Source: Sinohyriopsis cumingii
Lineage: Eukaryota; Mollusca; Bivalvia; Unionida; Unionidae
Reading direction: 5' to 3'
Length of the DNA: 64,000 nt
Assembly (NCBI GenBank): GCA_028554795.2
Contig: CM068839.1
Span: forward strand, 45,338,940-45,402,939
Shown one piece after another: positions 7,904 to 17,125 of this stretch. Every line of letters starts with the position of its first letter. Positions within the stretch are counted from its first letter, which is position 1. The position numbers and the translations under genes were made by a program. The notes beneath the pieces were generated by a model that was not told where the DNA came from, searched no databases, and worked only from the letters and a program-made list of their open reading frames with translations.

Positions 7904-8354
7904 TCGCGTTTTTCTGGTCGGGCGTTAAATTCTTCATCGCGTCGGAAATTATCTCCTCGGTGGTATCACCGCGAATTACAATCCAGTAATCCCCCGCTGA
8001 CTTAAAAAACGGCTTTCGTGACGTACCGACATGGAAATAATTATTTGTTTCGTTGATACAACTGAATCGCAGGATTGTTCGTTTAGTTAAATTAACTGCA
8101 ACAGTGGGTATTTTGGGGTTGAGGCCGTATTTTCCGGGACTTGAGTAAACAATTGACCCACGACCGATATATTTCTGGAAGACTATTAATCGCGTTATCG
8201 AATAGAGTATCAATGTCATCAAACCAAGCCCGCTTTTCCGCGCCGATATCACCGCGTAACACGATCCATAATCCATCTCGGGCTTGAAAAAAGGGTTGTT
8301 GAATTGTGTCCGGTCTAAGGCTGAACCATTTACATGTCTCCGCGATGGAATCAA
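7887..8354 (-). CDS. NUMOD1-like module 2, in a shifted frame
   Basis: This open frame covers 155 codons, but only residues from about 65 onward look meaningful. They repeat the pattern of the neighbouring 8092-8583 product: a V-x-L-x-x-x-x-I-x-x-F start, a central xxPFFxxAxDxxWIVxRGD block and a short helical tail. The upstream part overlaps that gene in another frame and is probably not translated. Most likely this is the second module of one protein whose frame changed between about 8,170 and 8,130, by an old indel or, less likely, programmed frameshifting. The C terminus (M-G-K-L-S) is encoded by the hairpin stem. The domain match to NUMOD1-type DNA-binding modules is weak and unconfirmed. 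Confidence 0.45.
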   Translation of the reverse strand: MIPSRRHVNGSALDRTQFNNPFFKPEMDYGSCYAVISARKSGLGLMTLILYSITRLIVFQKYIGRGSIVYSSPGKYGLNPKIPTVAVNLTKRTILRFSCINETNNYFHVGTSRKPFFKSAGDYWIVIRGDTTEEIISDAMKNLTPDQKNAMGKLS

Positions 8355-8583
8355 ATTCGATGATCTTTATCTCGTTGATATTTAAACAGATAGTATTAAC
8401 TCTAGTGTCCTTGTAAAGTGGTTTCGTCGGAGAAATTATTCTGGTTTTGTCGTACCGAAATAATGGTAATTTCGGTGGTGCTAGTTTAATTCGCCCCGAG
8501 GCAACATCGTCAACGAAATGACTAGCTTGTCTGGAAAAGTTTTCGGCGCAATTGTTCATCCAGGATCGTCCACCTGATATCAT
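8092..8583 (-). CDS. NUMOD1-like module 1 protein (N-terminal part)
   Basis: A 163-residue frame starting at the ATG complement 8581-8583, preceded by a TTTAATATTTAATTAAAT promoter-like block. Residues ~55-115 form a compact module: V-N-T-I-C-L-N, I-x-E-F-D-S-I, a helix ending in F-S-L, I-x-Q-P-F-F and W-I-V-L-R-G-D. Such I-x-E-F-x-S-I-x-E-T patterns resemble the NUMOD1 or helix-turn-helix modules found beside homing endonucleases and in viral regulatory proteins. After about residue 140 the sequence no longer parallels the second module and soon stops at 8092, consistent with a frame break. Role unknown; DNA binding is a tentative inference. Confidence 0.55.
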   Translation of the reverse strand: MISGGRSWMNNCAENFSRQASHFVDDVASGRIKLAPPKLPLFRYDKTRIISPTKPLYKDTRVNTICLNINEIKIIEFDSIAETCKWFSLRPDTIQQPFFQARDGLWIVLRGDIGAEKRAWFDDIDTLFDNAINSLPEIYRSWVNCLLKSRKIRPQPQNTHCCS

Positions 8584-8617
8584 TTTAATATTTAATTAAA
8601 TAACGGCTTTAATTATA
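8584..8617. promoter_or_regulatory. Divergent AT-rich promoter region
   Basis: 34 nt between divergent starts at 8583 (minus) and 8618 (plus), containing TTTAATATTTAATTAAATAA. The same block occurs in the 2420-2472 and 4464-4516 spacers. Confidence 0.5.
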
Positions 8618-8884
8618 ATGTCGTTGTTGGAATATCACCCGGTGAAATTCGACAGCGTCATCAGCGACTATAAAAAATCCTGCCCGAGGATGCCGATCAA
8701 TGTAAAATTCAAGAACGGAAAGTATCATGCAGTTCAGAAATTCCCCAGCGGGGATAAATACGATTGTATGATATTTGAAAGTCGTTCAGCGAAAGCTCGG
8801 TTATGTCTCCGCGACAAATATTACCAACGAGAATATGAAAAAATGTTTCCAAACCATGACGTAATTACCGAACGAAAAGTCTAG
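8618..8884 (+). CDS. Unknown 88-residue protein
   Basis: A short basic protein of unrecognised family, starting at the ATG directly after the divergent AT-rich spacer. It has no signal peptide, membrane segment or cysteine cluster. It is rich in K, R and aromatic residues, with a middle part (K-F-K-N-G-K-Y-H-A-V-Q) that could form a small beta-hairpin and a charged helical end. Its TAG stop overlaps the stop of the convergent helix-turn-helix gene by four bases (CTAG at 8881-8884). That tight packing supports both genes being real and viral. No function can be proposed. Confidence 0.55.
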   Translation: MSLLEYHPVKFDSVISDYKKSCPRMPINVKFKNGKYHAVQKFPSGDKYDCMIFESRSAKARLCLRDKYYQREYEKMFPNHDVITERKV

Positions 8885-9645
8885 TCGCTATCTTGAAGCA
8901 CCCTGTCCATGCGGTTCACAAACCTGATATCGCTGCGAGATACCACACCGGGGATTTCGTTGATCGTGAATTTATCCTCACGAGATTTATTCTCGTGAGG
9001 TTTGTCCTCGCGGGTTTTATTCTTTTTTCTGATTATTTCCGGCTCGCTGGGGAGGACTGCGGTCATTTCGGTGATTCGCTGAATCAGTAGCGCATTATCG
9101 TGTTGTGCTTCATTCAATTCCTTCCGAACATTTCCGAGTTCATGCTGAAGCCCACTAATGGTGCGTCGCATGTCATCGTGACGCCGTTGCGCATCATCGT
9201 TACGCCGTTGCGCATCATCGTGACGCCGTTGCATATCATCGTGTCGCTGTTGCAAGTCGTCATAACGCTGTTGCAAATAATCATAACGCCGTTGTATACG
9301 ACTATAATCGGCCGTGCTTGACACGTGTTTGAGTTGTCGTTGCAATGATTTATTCTCGTTGATCAAATTATTTAGCCGCCATTGCAAGTCCTGTATGGTC
9401 TGTTTATCCACGATGGCGTCCATGGATGAATTCGCATCACTGGGTGTATCAACAATCTGGTTTATTTCATCGTCGATGCTGAGGTCAATCATTCTGATAT
9501 CGTTGTCGGGCTCATTTTTCCAAATTTTATAAATACGCTGGTAACTGATTTTGTATCGATCTGCTATTTCCGATATTGGTGTTTTCCCACGGAGTCTTAT
9601 TATTTCATTGGTATCCTCGTCGGTTAAAATCCGCCGATGGGGCAT
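8881..9645 (-). CDS. Helix-turn-helix / coiled-coil DNA-binding protein
   Basis: 254 residues. The N terminus (about 5-43) has the pattern of a homeodomain-like or resolvase-type helix-turn-helix: L-T-D-E-D-T-N-E-I-I-x-L-R-G, then I-S-E-I-A-D-R-Y and I-S-x-x-x-I-Y-K-I-W. Residues ~83-195 are a long coiled coil. Between 118 and 159 lie six perfect seven-residue repeats of the Q-R-R-H-D-D-A/M type, encoded by 21-bp tandem DNA repeats. The C-terminal part is highly charged, with an E-D-K-x-x-E-N-K-x-R-E-D-K run. A dimeric DNA-binding regulator or scaffold is plausible; the viral role is unknown. The ATG follows an A/T-rich TTATTTAATAA stretch. Hairpins lie 90 bp upstream of the start. Confidence 0.7.
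   Translation of the reverse strand: MPHRRILTDEDTNEIIRLRGKTPISEIADRYKISYQRIYKIWKNEPDNDIRMIDLSIDDEINQIVDTPSDANSSMDAIVDKQTIQDLQWRLNNLINENKSLQRQLKHVSSTADYSRIQRRYDYLQQRYDDLQQRHDDMQRRHDDAQRRNDDAQRRHDDMRRTISGLQHELGNVRKELNEAQHDNALLIQRITEMTAVLPSEPEIIRKKNKTREDKPHENKSREDKFTINEIPGVVSRSDIRFVNRMDRVLQDSD
9165..9294 (-). repeat. 21-bp tandem repeat coding heptads
   Basis: About six copies of a 21-bp unit (CGTTGCGCATCATCGTGACGC-like on the plus strand), each encoding exactly one coiled-coil heptad. The middle copies are nearly identical and the outer ones drift. This suggests coil lengthening by repeat slippage. Confidence 0.85.
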
Positions 9646-9736
9646 TATTTAATAAAAAAATTTTTTATTTTGTAACAACAACAACAACAACAATGACCCA
9701 TGAAGGAATTGTTTTACAAAACTGACCCGTCACACA
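9646..9736. promoter_or_regulatory. AT-rich upstream region with (AAC)n tract
   Basis: Directly upstream of the minus-strand start are TTATTTAATAA and runs of A and T, then (AAC)n and AATGACCCATGAAGG. The (AAC)n plus ATGACCC combination recalls the (TTG)n plus ATTGACCCC sequence at the palindrome centre, but on the opposite strand. A promoter for the 9645 gene is likely by position only. Confidence 0.35.
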
Positions 9737-9880
9737 TGGGGAAAGTGTCATAATTATTATTATATAGGAACTAGGACAGTTTCCCCACCAATGAAGGAAA
9801 TGTCATTGCAAAACTGACCTGCCACACATGGGGAAAGTGTCATAATTATTATTATATAGGAACTAGGACAGTTTTCCCAT
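9737..9880. repeat. Two further hairpins of the GGGGAAAGTGTC family
   Basis: Hairpins at 9737-9787 and 9828-9880, separated by the familiar AATGAAGGAAATGTCATTG spacer and each preceded by ACTGACC(C/T)GYCACACATG. The second has ATGGGG opposite CCCAT with a shifted base. Unlike the other arrays, this one lies upstream of a minus-strand gene start, and it touches the broken 5' end of the packaging ATPase. A terminator role alone does not explain it. Confidence 0.8.
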
Positions 9881-10351
9881 CGATGCTACGAGGTGTTGAA
9901 AGATTTCAACGAGAATGCATCAGCGATCGCTAAAAAGAATGTTATTGAGTTTATTACAGATATCAATGATGCACCAGGTATTGATGATATTGATGGCGAC
10001 GTTAACAATCTAGTCGTGTACGATGATGTTATGTTAGACAATCAAAAAAACCCAGCTAGGATATTTTCCAGAGGCAGGCATAAAAACACTGACGTGATAT
10101 ATGTCACTCAACGGTATACTCAGATTCCAAAAGTAATCAGAGATAACTGTAATATTCTTGCTGTATTCAACGGCGTTGATACACACACGCTACGAAATAT
10201 TTGGCAGACATGGTGCGGCGGTGACATGGACTTCAATGTTTTTCGAAACTTTTTTAGTCATGCTCAGTCGACCCCACATGGATTCGTAACGATAAATTTA
10301 CATGATCCTCGGACACGATATCGTATCGGACTTGACCAAATATTCGGTTAG
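9881..10351 (+). pseudogene. Genome-packaging ATPase (A32/FtsK-HerA type), 5'-truncated
   Basis: About 152 residues of the C-terminal half of a viral DNA-packaging ATPase. Counting from the GTG at 9893, the Walker B L-V-V-Y-D-D-V is at 40-46, followed by F-S-R-G-R-H-K-N (57-64) and D-V-I-Y-V-T-Q (67-73), the conserved post-Walker-B signature of poxvirus-A32-like, Polinton and adintovirus ATPases. P-K-V-I-R-D-N-C-N follows at 79-87. The Walker A half is missing: the frame continues upstream only into the second hairpin (9828-9880), where a TAG at 9857 closes it, and no ATG is in frame. The 3' end at TAG 10,349-10,351 looks natural. In an intact virus this motor pumps DNA into capsids, so its presence supports a packaged virus as the source. 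Confidence 0.82.
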
Positions 10352-10383
10352 TTGTAAATAATTTTCATTGTAAATAGCCACTT

Positions 10384-10626
10384 AGCAGCAGGGGGGGGGC
10401 GATGACATCGACGCGGTCGTCGATGTGCTTACCGGACGCTGACGACGCTGGGGATCGGCGCACAGAAGGTGTTAATTAAACCAAATGACGTCACCATCGT
10501 GTAGGATGGACCGACGTCGTTTTTTTTTTTACCAGGCGCTGACGACACTAGATCGTTGAGTGCAGAAAGTAATAATTAAGCAAAATAACGATTGGACAAA
10601 ATGTCCGATTCGCCCCCCCTGCTGCT
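10384..10626. repeat. Short inverted repeat enclosing a diverged direct repeat; probable element edge
   Basis: AGCAGCAGGGGGGGGGCGA (10,384-10,402) is matched by the inverted TCGCCCCCCCTGCTGCT (10,610-10,626); the G tracts differ, nine against seven. Between them a unit beginning GCTGACGAC occurs twice, at about 10,438 and 10,536, diverged but alignable for some 55 nt. The block lies just after the ATPase stop and before AT-rich host DNA with (CATA)n. The outer ends read AG...CT, as Polinton termini do, but 243 nt is far too short for such an element. It may be a viral end or a small host MITE. Confidence 0.5.
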
Positions 10627-11506
10627 ACATACATACATACATACATATCTTAAAGTTGGTTAAAGATTCCACCAACATCAGCTGAATTAATATAGAGAAT
10701 TCACAATGGTTCCGATATTGCAAAGCTAATTAATTCCAAGGCATGTGATCGTCTATGTTCGTGCTAACAGTTGAACTTCAATATCCTGTCTTTTTAACGG
10801 ACAATATAACTCAATCACTGTCCGTGTCGCTATACAGACTAGCGACATAAGAGATAGCCAATAAGTAGAACAAGAAACTGCATCAGTCGTGTAATACGCC
10901 CATTGTTTAAGTTAAAGAGAAACTGTTATAATTGTTTTATACCAGCGAAGCCGCGGACAAAGCCAAGTTTGTCAGAATAGAAAGATGTCATAAATGGAAC
11001 AGAGTACATTATATGGAAAACGAATGTCTGCCGAAGTTCTGCGTCATACGATCTCAGCAAAGTTTATTAAACAACTCAAGTGTAATATTGTACTTTCTCC
11101 TGAATAACTATGTAAAAAGATTTAAGGAAGAATATTATTTATTCTGAAAGAGTTTCAGCTATAAAAGTTATATAGAAAAAAGTGAAATGAGCTTATTCCG
11201 TAAACTGATTGATGATTATAGATGTAAAATCTGTGGGTGTTTTCTTCAGAAATATAGATAAATAAATTTTGTCAATATTGTGTAGCCTTGCATACTAGAA
11301 GAAATATTATGTTTTTCATACGCTTTCATCTGTATCTAGAAGCTCAAATACTCTTCACACACTTGTATACTCAATCAGCTGATTGCTATATCATTCACTT
11401 CATTTTGGTAATTGCTGAAAATACTTTAGGCACATGTACGTCACTTCTATTCTGACCTTGCTTGACTCCTTTGTTAAATATGTGTCTGATGCACCTGAGG
11501 CCAAAA
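10627..11506. other. Host AT-rich non-coding DNA
   Basis: Begins with (CATA)n directly after the inverted repeat. No credible reading frame, RNA gene or transposon remnant recognised. Confidence 0.6.
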
Positions 11507-12268
11507 CCTTTAATCTTTTTGACGGACACAATTTCCCTTTAATCTTTTTGACGGACACAATTTCCCTTTAATCTTTTAGACGGACACCATTTCCCTTTAA
11601 TCTTTTTGACGGACACAATTTTCCATTTAATCTTTTTGACGGACACAATTTCCCTTTAATCTTTTTGACGGACACCATTTCCATTTAATCTTTTTGACGG
11701 ACACCATTTCCCTTTAATTTTTTTGACGGACACAATTTCCCTTTAATCTTTTTGACGGACATAATTTCCCTTTAATCTTTTTGACGGACACAATTTTCCA
11801 TTTAATCTTTTTGACGTACACAATTTCCCTTTAATCTTTTTGACGGACACAATTTCCCTTTAATCTTTTTGACGGACACAATTTCCCTTTAATCTTTTTG
11901 ACGGACACAATTTTTCTTTAATCTTTTTGACGGACACAATTTCCCTTTAATCTTTTTGACGGACACAATTTTTCATTTAATCTTTTTGACGGACACAATT
12001 TCCCTTTAATCTTTTTGACGGACACAATTTCTCTTTAATATTTTTGACGGACACAATTTCCCTTTAATCTTTTTGACAGACACAATTTCCCTTTAATCTT
12101 TTTGACGGACACAATTTTCCATTTAATCTTTTGACGGACACAATTTCCCTTTAATCTTTTTGACGGACACAATTTCCCTTTAATCTTTTAGACGGACACC
12201 ATTTCCCTTTAATCTTTTGGACGGACACAATTTCCCTTTAATCTTTTTGACGGACACAATTTCCCATT
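11507..12268. repeat. 29-bp minisatellite (about 26 copies)
   Basis: Unit starts TTTAATCTTTTTGACGGACA and ends CAATTTCCC. Variants swap CAATTTCCC, CCATTTCCC and TTTTCCATT. No spacer-like variation, so not a CRISPR-type array. Confidence 0.95.
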
Positions 12269-13549
12269 TAATATTTTTTTTGTAAAACACTATATCAGAA
12301 TTCATCCATCAACAGATAATAATTGATGATCTCATTTTGGATGGGAATGTTAGAAAACATATTTGTTTCAATTTAGAATTAAAACAACGTGACTTAAAGT
12401 AATACTTCTGCTTTTAAGATTTATACTTCCTCTACTTCGTTACCGCCACTACCACAATTACTACCCTTACGTTTCCTTTTTGTACTACTACATTTTCAAC
12501 CTCTAGTACTACTACTACTACTGTTGATGATACTACTACTACTACTGTTCCTTCTACAGTGCTGACTCTTCATAACGCTAACAATGGGAGCCATAAAAGA
12601 GACCTGCGTTATAAGTGAGAAATAGTTATAATGAAAACATTCCACAAAGATTGTTTCTTTATAGCGCACTAAACAAAACAACAATGTACTCAGTGATGTG
12701 AAATTATATTATCATTAATTCATATGAGTCAAGAACTAAAGAAAAGGAAAAAACAATTACGAATTTGTGATAAAACATTGACTGAGTTGGTTGTTTCATA
12801 GTCCTAACAACGTTATATGAGGGACAGCGATATACTGAGTGCTTTAAAGTAAAACATCAATGCATTACTACAAAATCAACAATAACAACAGTAAAACAGC
12901 TGCTACTACTACCTAATCCATTATTAACACCTTCTCCTATTACAATAGATACACTGCTATTGCTGCTCCAAAAAACAACACAACATCATCAGCAACAACA
13001 GTAGCAACGACTACTACTGTTTCAGTACCTTACTACTTCTCTTTCTATTATATTGGTTCTCCAAATGAGACAAATGCCCGTACCAACATCTCCCATTTCT
13101 CATAGAAAATAAAAAATATCAGCAACTTCCAACTTTGAACTATAAAATGCTCGGAGATAAATGCCCTCAAAGTTATGATTATTGCAAAAACAATAGAGTG
13201 AAGTACATGCCTGTAAGTACTTAATTTGTTGTTATTTTTCTCCCGCTTACGTTGTCTTTATGGACTGAAGAGAAAGCAGATGAGGATGCATTAAGTACTT
13301 AAGTCTAAACACTGATTGAAGATGCAAATAGAGCAAAGCTAATCGTGTAACCTGGAGATTAGGGAGTTAAAGGCAAGGACATCCTTGCAAGAATTTCAAA
13401 GTAATGTCAGGTTGGAGACAGTGCTATTTGTTTTAAATACATTACAACTATAGACAATTTACAATGTTCCGTTACGTTCAAGTCGTGAAAGCGGCAAATG
13501 AAGAGTACAAATCAAGTCAAAAGTAGATAAACGTGCGTGACACACTGAT
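12269..13549. other. Non-coding DNA with ACT/TAC trinucleotide tracts
   Basis: Trinucleotide-rich patches at about 12,505-12,550 and 12,880-13,030 (ACT, ACA, AGC combinations). No gene recognised. Confidence 0.6.
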
Positions 13550-13998
13550 ATGCCATTTTTACGGGAAACGAATGCTGTAATATTGATATCACATTGCATT
13601 ATGGAAATATTGATGGTTTAATATTGATATGACATCGTTAAACGGGATTAATGATGCGTGTAACTGATATCACATTGTTACAGTGGACTAATGTTGTAAC
13701 CTTGATATCACATTGTTAAATGGAAAGAATGATGCGTTTAACATTAATATCACATTGTTACATGGGATTATTGATGCGTTTAATATTGATATGACATTTT
13801 TACATGCGATTAATGATGTGTGTAAACATTAATATCAAATGGTTACCGGGAAACAATGATGCCGGTAGCTTTGATATGACGTGGTTACAGGAGACAATTC
13901 ATGTAACATTGATATCACATAGTTACAGGGGACAATTGATGTAACATTGATATCACATAGTTACAGGGGACTAATAAGACTAATACTATAACACTGAT
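13550..13998. repeat. Degenerate ~45-50-bp tandem repeat
   Basis: About nine diverged units, each with a TTGATATCACATTGTTACA-like core and AATGATG. Much older than the neighbouring arrays judging from substitutions and length changes. Confidence 0.75.
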
Positions 13999-14161
13999 AT
14001 CACAATAATGTGGTTACCATAGTAATGTACTAAATAAGGTGGTCCATGCAAGAGAATTAAATTGTTGTTGAATATAGTAAATAATATGGTCGACATAGTA
14101 GTGTTAAATCGCTTGTGGAATGTAATAAAAAAGATGGTCCGCACAACATAGTTCAATTGTT

Positions 14162-14177
14162 TATATATATATATATA

Positions 14178-14253
<76 letters not shown>
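14162..14253. repeat. (TA)n microsatellite
   Basis: About 45 TA units with one GC interruption. Confidence 0.95.
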
Positions 14254-14257
<4 letters not shown>

Positions 14258-15519
14258 CAACGTTTCCTGAATCATTGGATTTTAACACAAGAAACAAGAT
14301 TTTTTGTTGTCATAGAATGCACCTGTCAAAGTCCTTCAGATAATCATATCATAAAGTCAGAGGATATTCCGATTCACCCGCGACAAATAGTCTGTCAATA
14401 TGGACGATTTAAATGATGGCCCCTGTGCCCAACACTACCTTATTTTAATTGTGTACTTAAACTCACACGTGAACGTACGGGATGGCACGTGACTCAAGTG
14501 CCATGCGATGACAATTAAGCAGACGACGGCTGTAGATAACCCTACCGCCGACAATGTAAATTAATGTCATGTCAATCACAATGAAAATACTGATGATAAT
14601 TTAGCCCTTTTCCCTTTTTACAATATTTAAAACACATCAGTCTGTTCTCAGATTAAATAGCAGCATCGCATTATTTGGCGACATGAAATACGACATCAAA
14701 GTGGGATTTTAAATATGCTTGTTACCACCTTCACTTATGGTTGATGAAACAAATTTACACCAAATTTATCGTCGGTCTGTAAATGTACACCAAATTTATC
14801 GTCAATCTCTGTTTTATGACGTCTTTTATGTGGCTGGGGTATTTAGGTTTTAGGAACTAGCTTAAAAACTGAAGTCAAATCCTTTCTGTCAAGGAGAATC
14901 ATATCAGTGGAGACACAAATTTGTTTTGTTGTTCTTTAACTGCATACACTGATATAAAAAAGGAATATTGCTGAATGAAGTCGAAAACAAATTGTTCGTT
15001 GTCAATCTTTTCAAAACCAGTTTAATAACCTATAATCAGTTTTATAAATTTGTATTGTGAGTTGTCAGTCAGATGGCTTAGATTCTATAAGTTTTCTTCC
15101 TAGAATCGCGGATTCAAATGCATTATGTTTTTTAAAGCTGGCATGTTATGTCAGATGTAAATGAAGAGAAAAGTGCAACAGGTCTCACATCATCGCAACA
15201 TCGAGTATGTTGTCTAACTGGAAACAAAGAAGTCTTATTATCAATGAAAACTACACCAAGACTTTTCCATTTGAAAAATGTCAGCACTTTGCTGATAAAA
15301 AGCTTTTAAAAAGTTTAAATTATATTGAGGAAATCGTGCAATTGGTCTTTTTGGAATACATTATACTGACATTTACCAACTAAAATTTCAAATTAATGTA
15401 CTATTCATGACGTATTATAGTGCAAACTGGTTGAATATTTGAATAAATTGATAGCTGGCGGGCTTTATTCAGTAATTGTCTACAAATTGAAAAAGGAATG
15501 TTCAGATATTAATACTTGT
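14254..15519. other. Host non-coding DNA
   Basis: AT-rich, with no recognisable gene. A direct duplication of ACACCAAATTTATCGTC occurs near 14,757 and 14,786. Confidence 0.55.
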
Positions 15520-17125
15520 GTTGCTTAAGGCATACTAATAAATTAGAAACCCTAATTGTGAGGCTTAAAACTTACTAATAAATTAGTAGTCCTAATTGTG
15601 TGGCTTAAGGTTTATTAATAAATGTGAAGTCCTTATTATGTAGCTTGAAACTTACTGATAATTGAGTGGTCCTAATTGTGTGGCTTAAAACTTGCTATTG
15701 AATGAGCTGTCCTAATTGTATGGCTTGAAACTTACTATTGAATGAGCTGTCCTTATTGTGCGGCTTAAAACTTACTATTGAATGAGCTGTCCTAATTGTA
15801 TGGCTTAAAACTTACTATTGAATGAGCTGTCCTTATTGTGTGGCTTAAAACTTACTATTGAATGAGCTGTCCTAATTGTATGGCTCAAAAATTACTATTA
15901 AATGAGCTGACCTTATTGTGTGGCTTAAAACTTACTATTGAATGAGCTGTCCTAATTGTATGGCTTAAAACTTACTATTGAATGAGCTGTTCTAATTGTA
16001 TGGCTTAAAACTTACTATTGAATGAGCTGTCCTAATTGTATGGCTTTAAACCTACTAATACAAGAGTAGTCCTAAGTATTTGGCTTAAGACTTACTAAGA
16101 AATGAGTAGTCCTTATTGTGTTGATTAAAACTTACAAATAAATGAGTACTCTTTATTATGTGGCTTTTGACTTACTAATAAATGAGTAGTCCTAATTGTG
16201 CGGCTCAAAACTTAAACATAAATGTGGCTCAAGACTTATTAAAAAATGAGCTGTCCTAATTGTTTGGCTTATGACTTACTTAATTTTGTGGCTGAGGACT
16301 GACTAATAAGTAGTCCAAATTGTGTGGCTTAAGACTTACTAATAAATGAACAGTCCTCATTACGTGGCTTAAGACTTACTAATAAATGAACAGTCCTCAT
16401 TACGTGGCTTAAGACTTACCAATAAATGAACAGTCCTCATTACGTGGCTTAAGACGTACCAATAAATGAGTAGCCCTAACTGTGTGGATTATGACTTGCT
16501 AATAAATGAGTAGTCGTAGATGTTTGGCTTAAAGCTTACTAATAAATGAATAGTGATAGGTGTGTGGCTTAAGACTTACTAATAAATGAACAGTCCTCAT
16601 TACGTGGCTTAAGACTTACTAATAAATGAACAGTCCTCATTACGTGGCTTAAGACTTACTAATAAATGAGTAGCCATAATTGTGTGGATTATAACTTACT
16701 AATAAACGATTCGTCCTGATTGTGTGGCGTATGACTTACTAATAAATGAGCAGTCATAGTTGTTTGGCTTAAGGCTTACTAGTAAATTAGTATTTCTTAT
16801 TGTGTGGCTTAAAACTTACTAATAAATGAGTAGCCCTAATTATATGGCTTAAGACTTGATAATAAACGAATAGTCCTTATTATGTGGCTTAAGACTGATT
16901 AATAAATGATTAGTCTTAATTGTGTGGCTTAAGACTTGGTAATAAATGATTAGTCTTAATTGTGTGGCTTAAGACTTGGTAATAAATGATTAGTCCTAAT
17001 TGTATGGCTAAAAACTTACTAATAAATGCTTAGTCCGTATTATGTGCCTTAAGACTTACTAATGAATAAGTAGTCATTTTATGTGGTTTAAACCTTACTA
17101 ATAAATGATTAGTCCTATGTGTGTG
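15520..17125. repeat. 40-bp minisatellite (about 40 copies) with subfamilies
   Basis: Unit opens TGGCTTAAAACTTACTAATA, continues AATGAGTAGTCCTAATTGTG. A central block (about 15,660-16,040) is homogenised for ACTATTGAATGAGCTG; another (16,320-16,680) for GAACAGTCCTCATTACG. The outer units are degenerate. Confidence 0.95.

Noticed and set aside
8893-9532. Plus-strand open frames opposite the helix-turn-helix gene
   Set aside because: Antisense shadows of a coding repeat; composition follows the heptad codons on the other strand.
11507-12268. CRISPR-like regular 29-bp array
   Set aside because: Units are directly adjacent with no unique spacers, and the surroundings are eukaryotic; it is a minisatellite.
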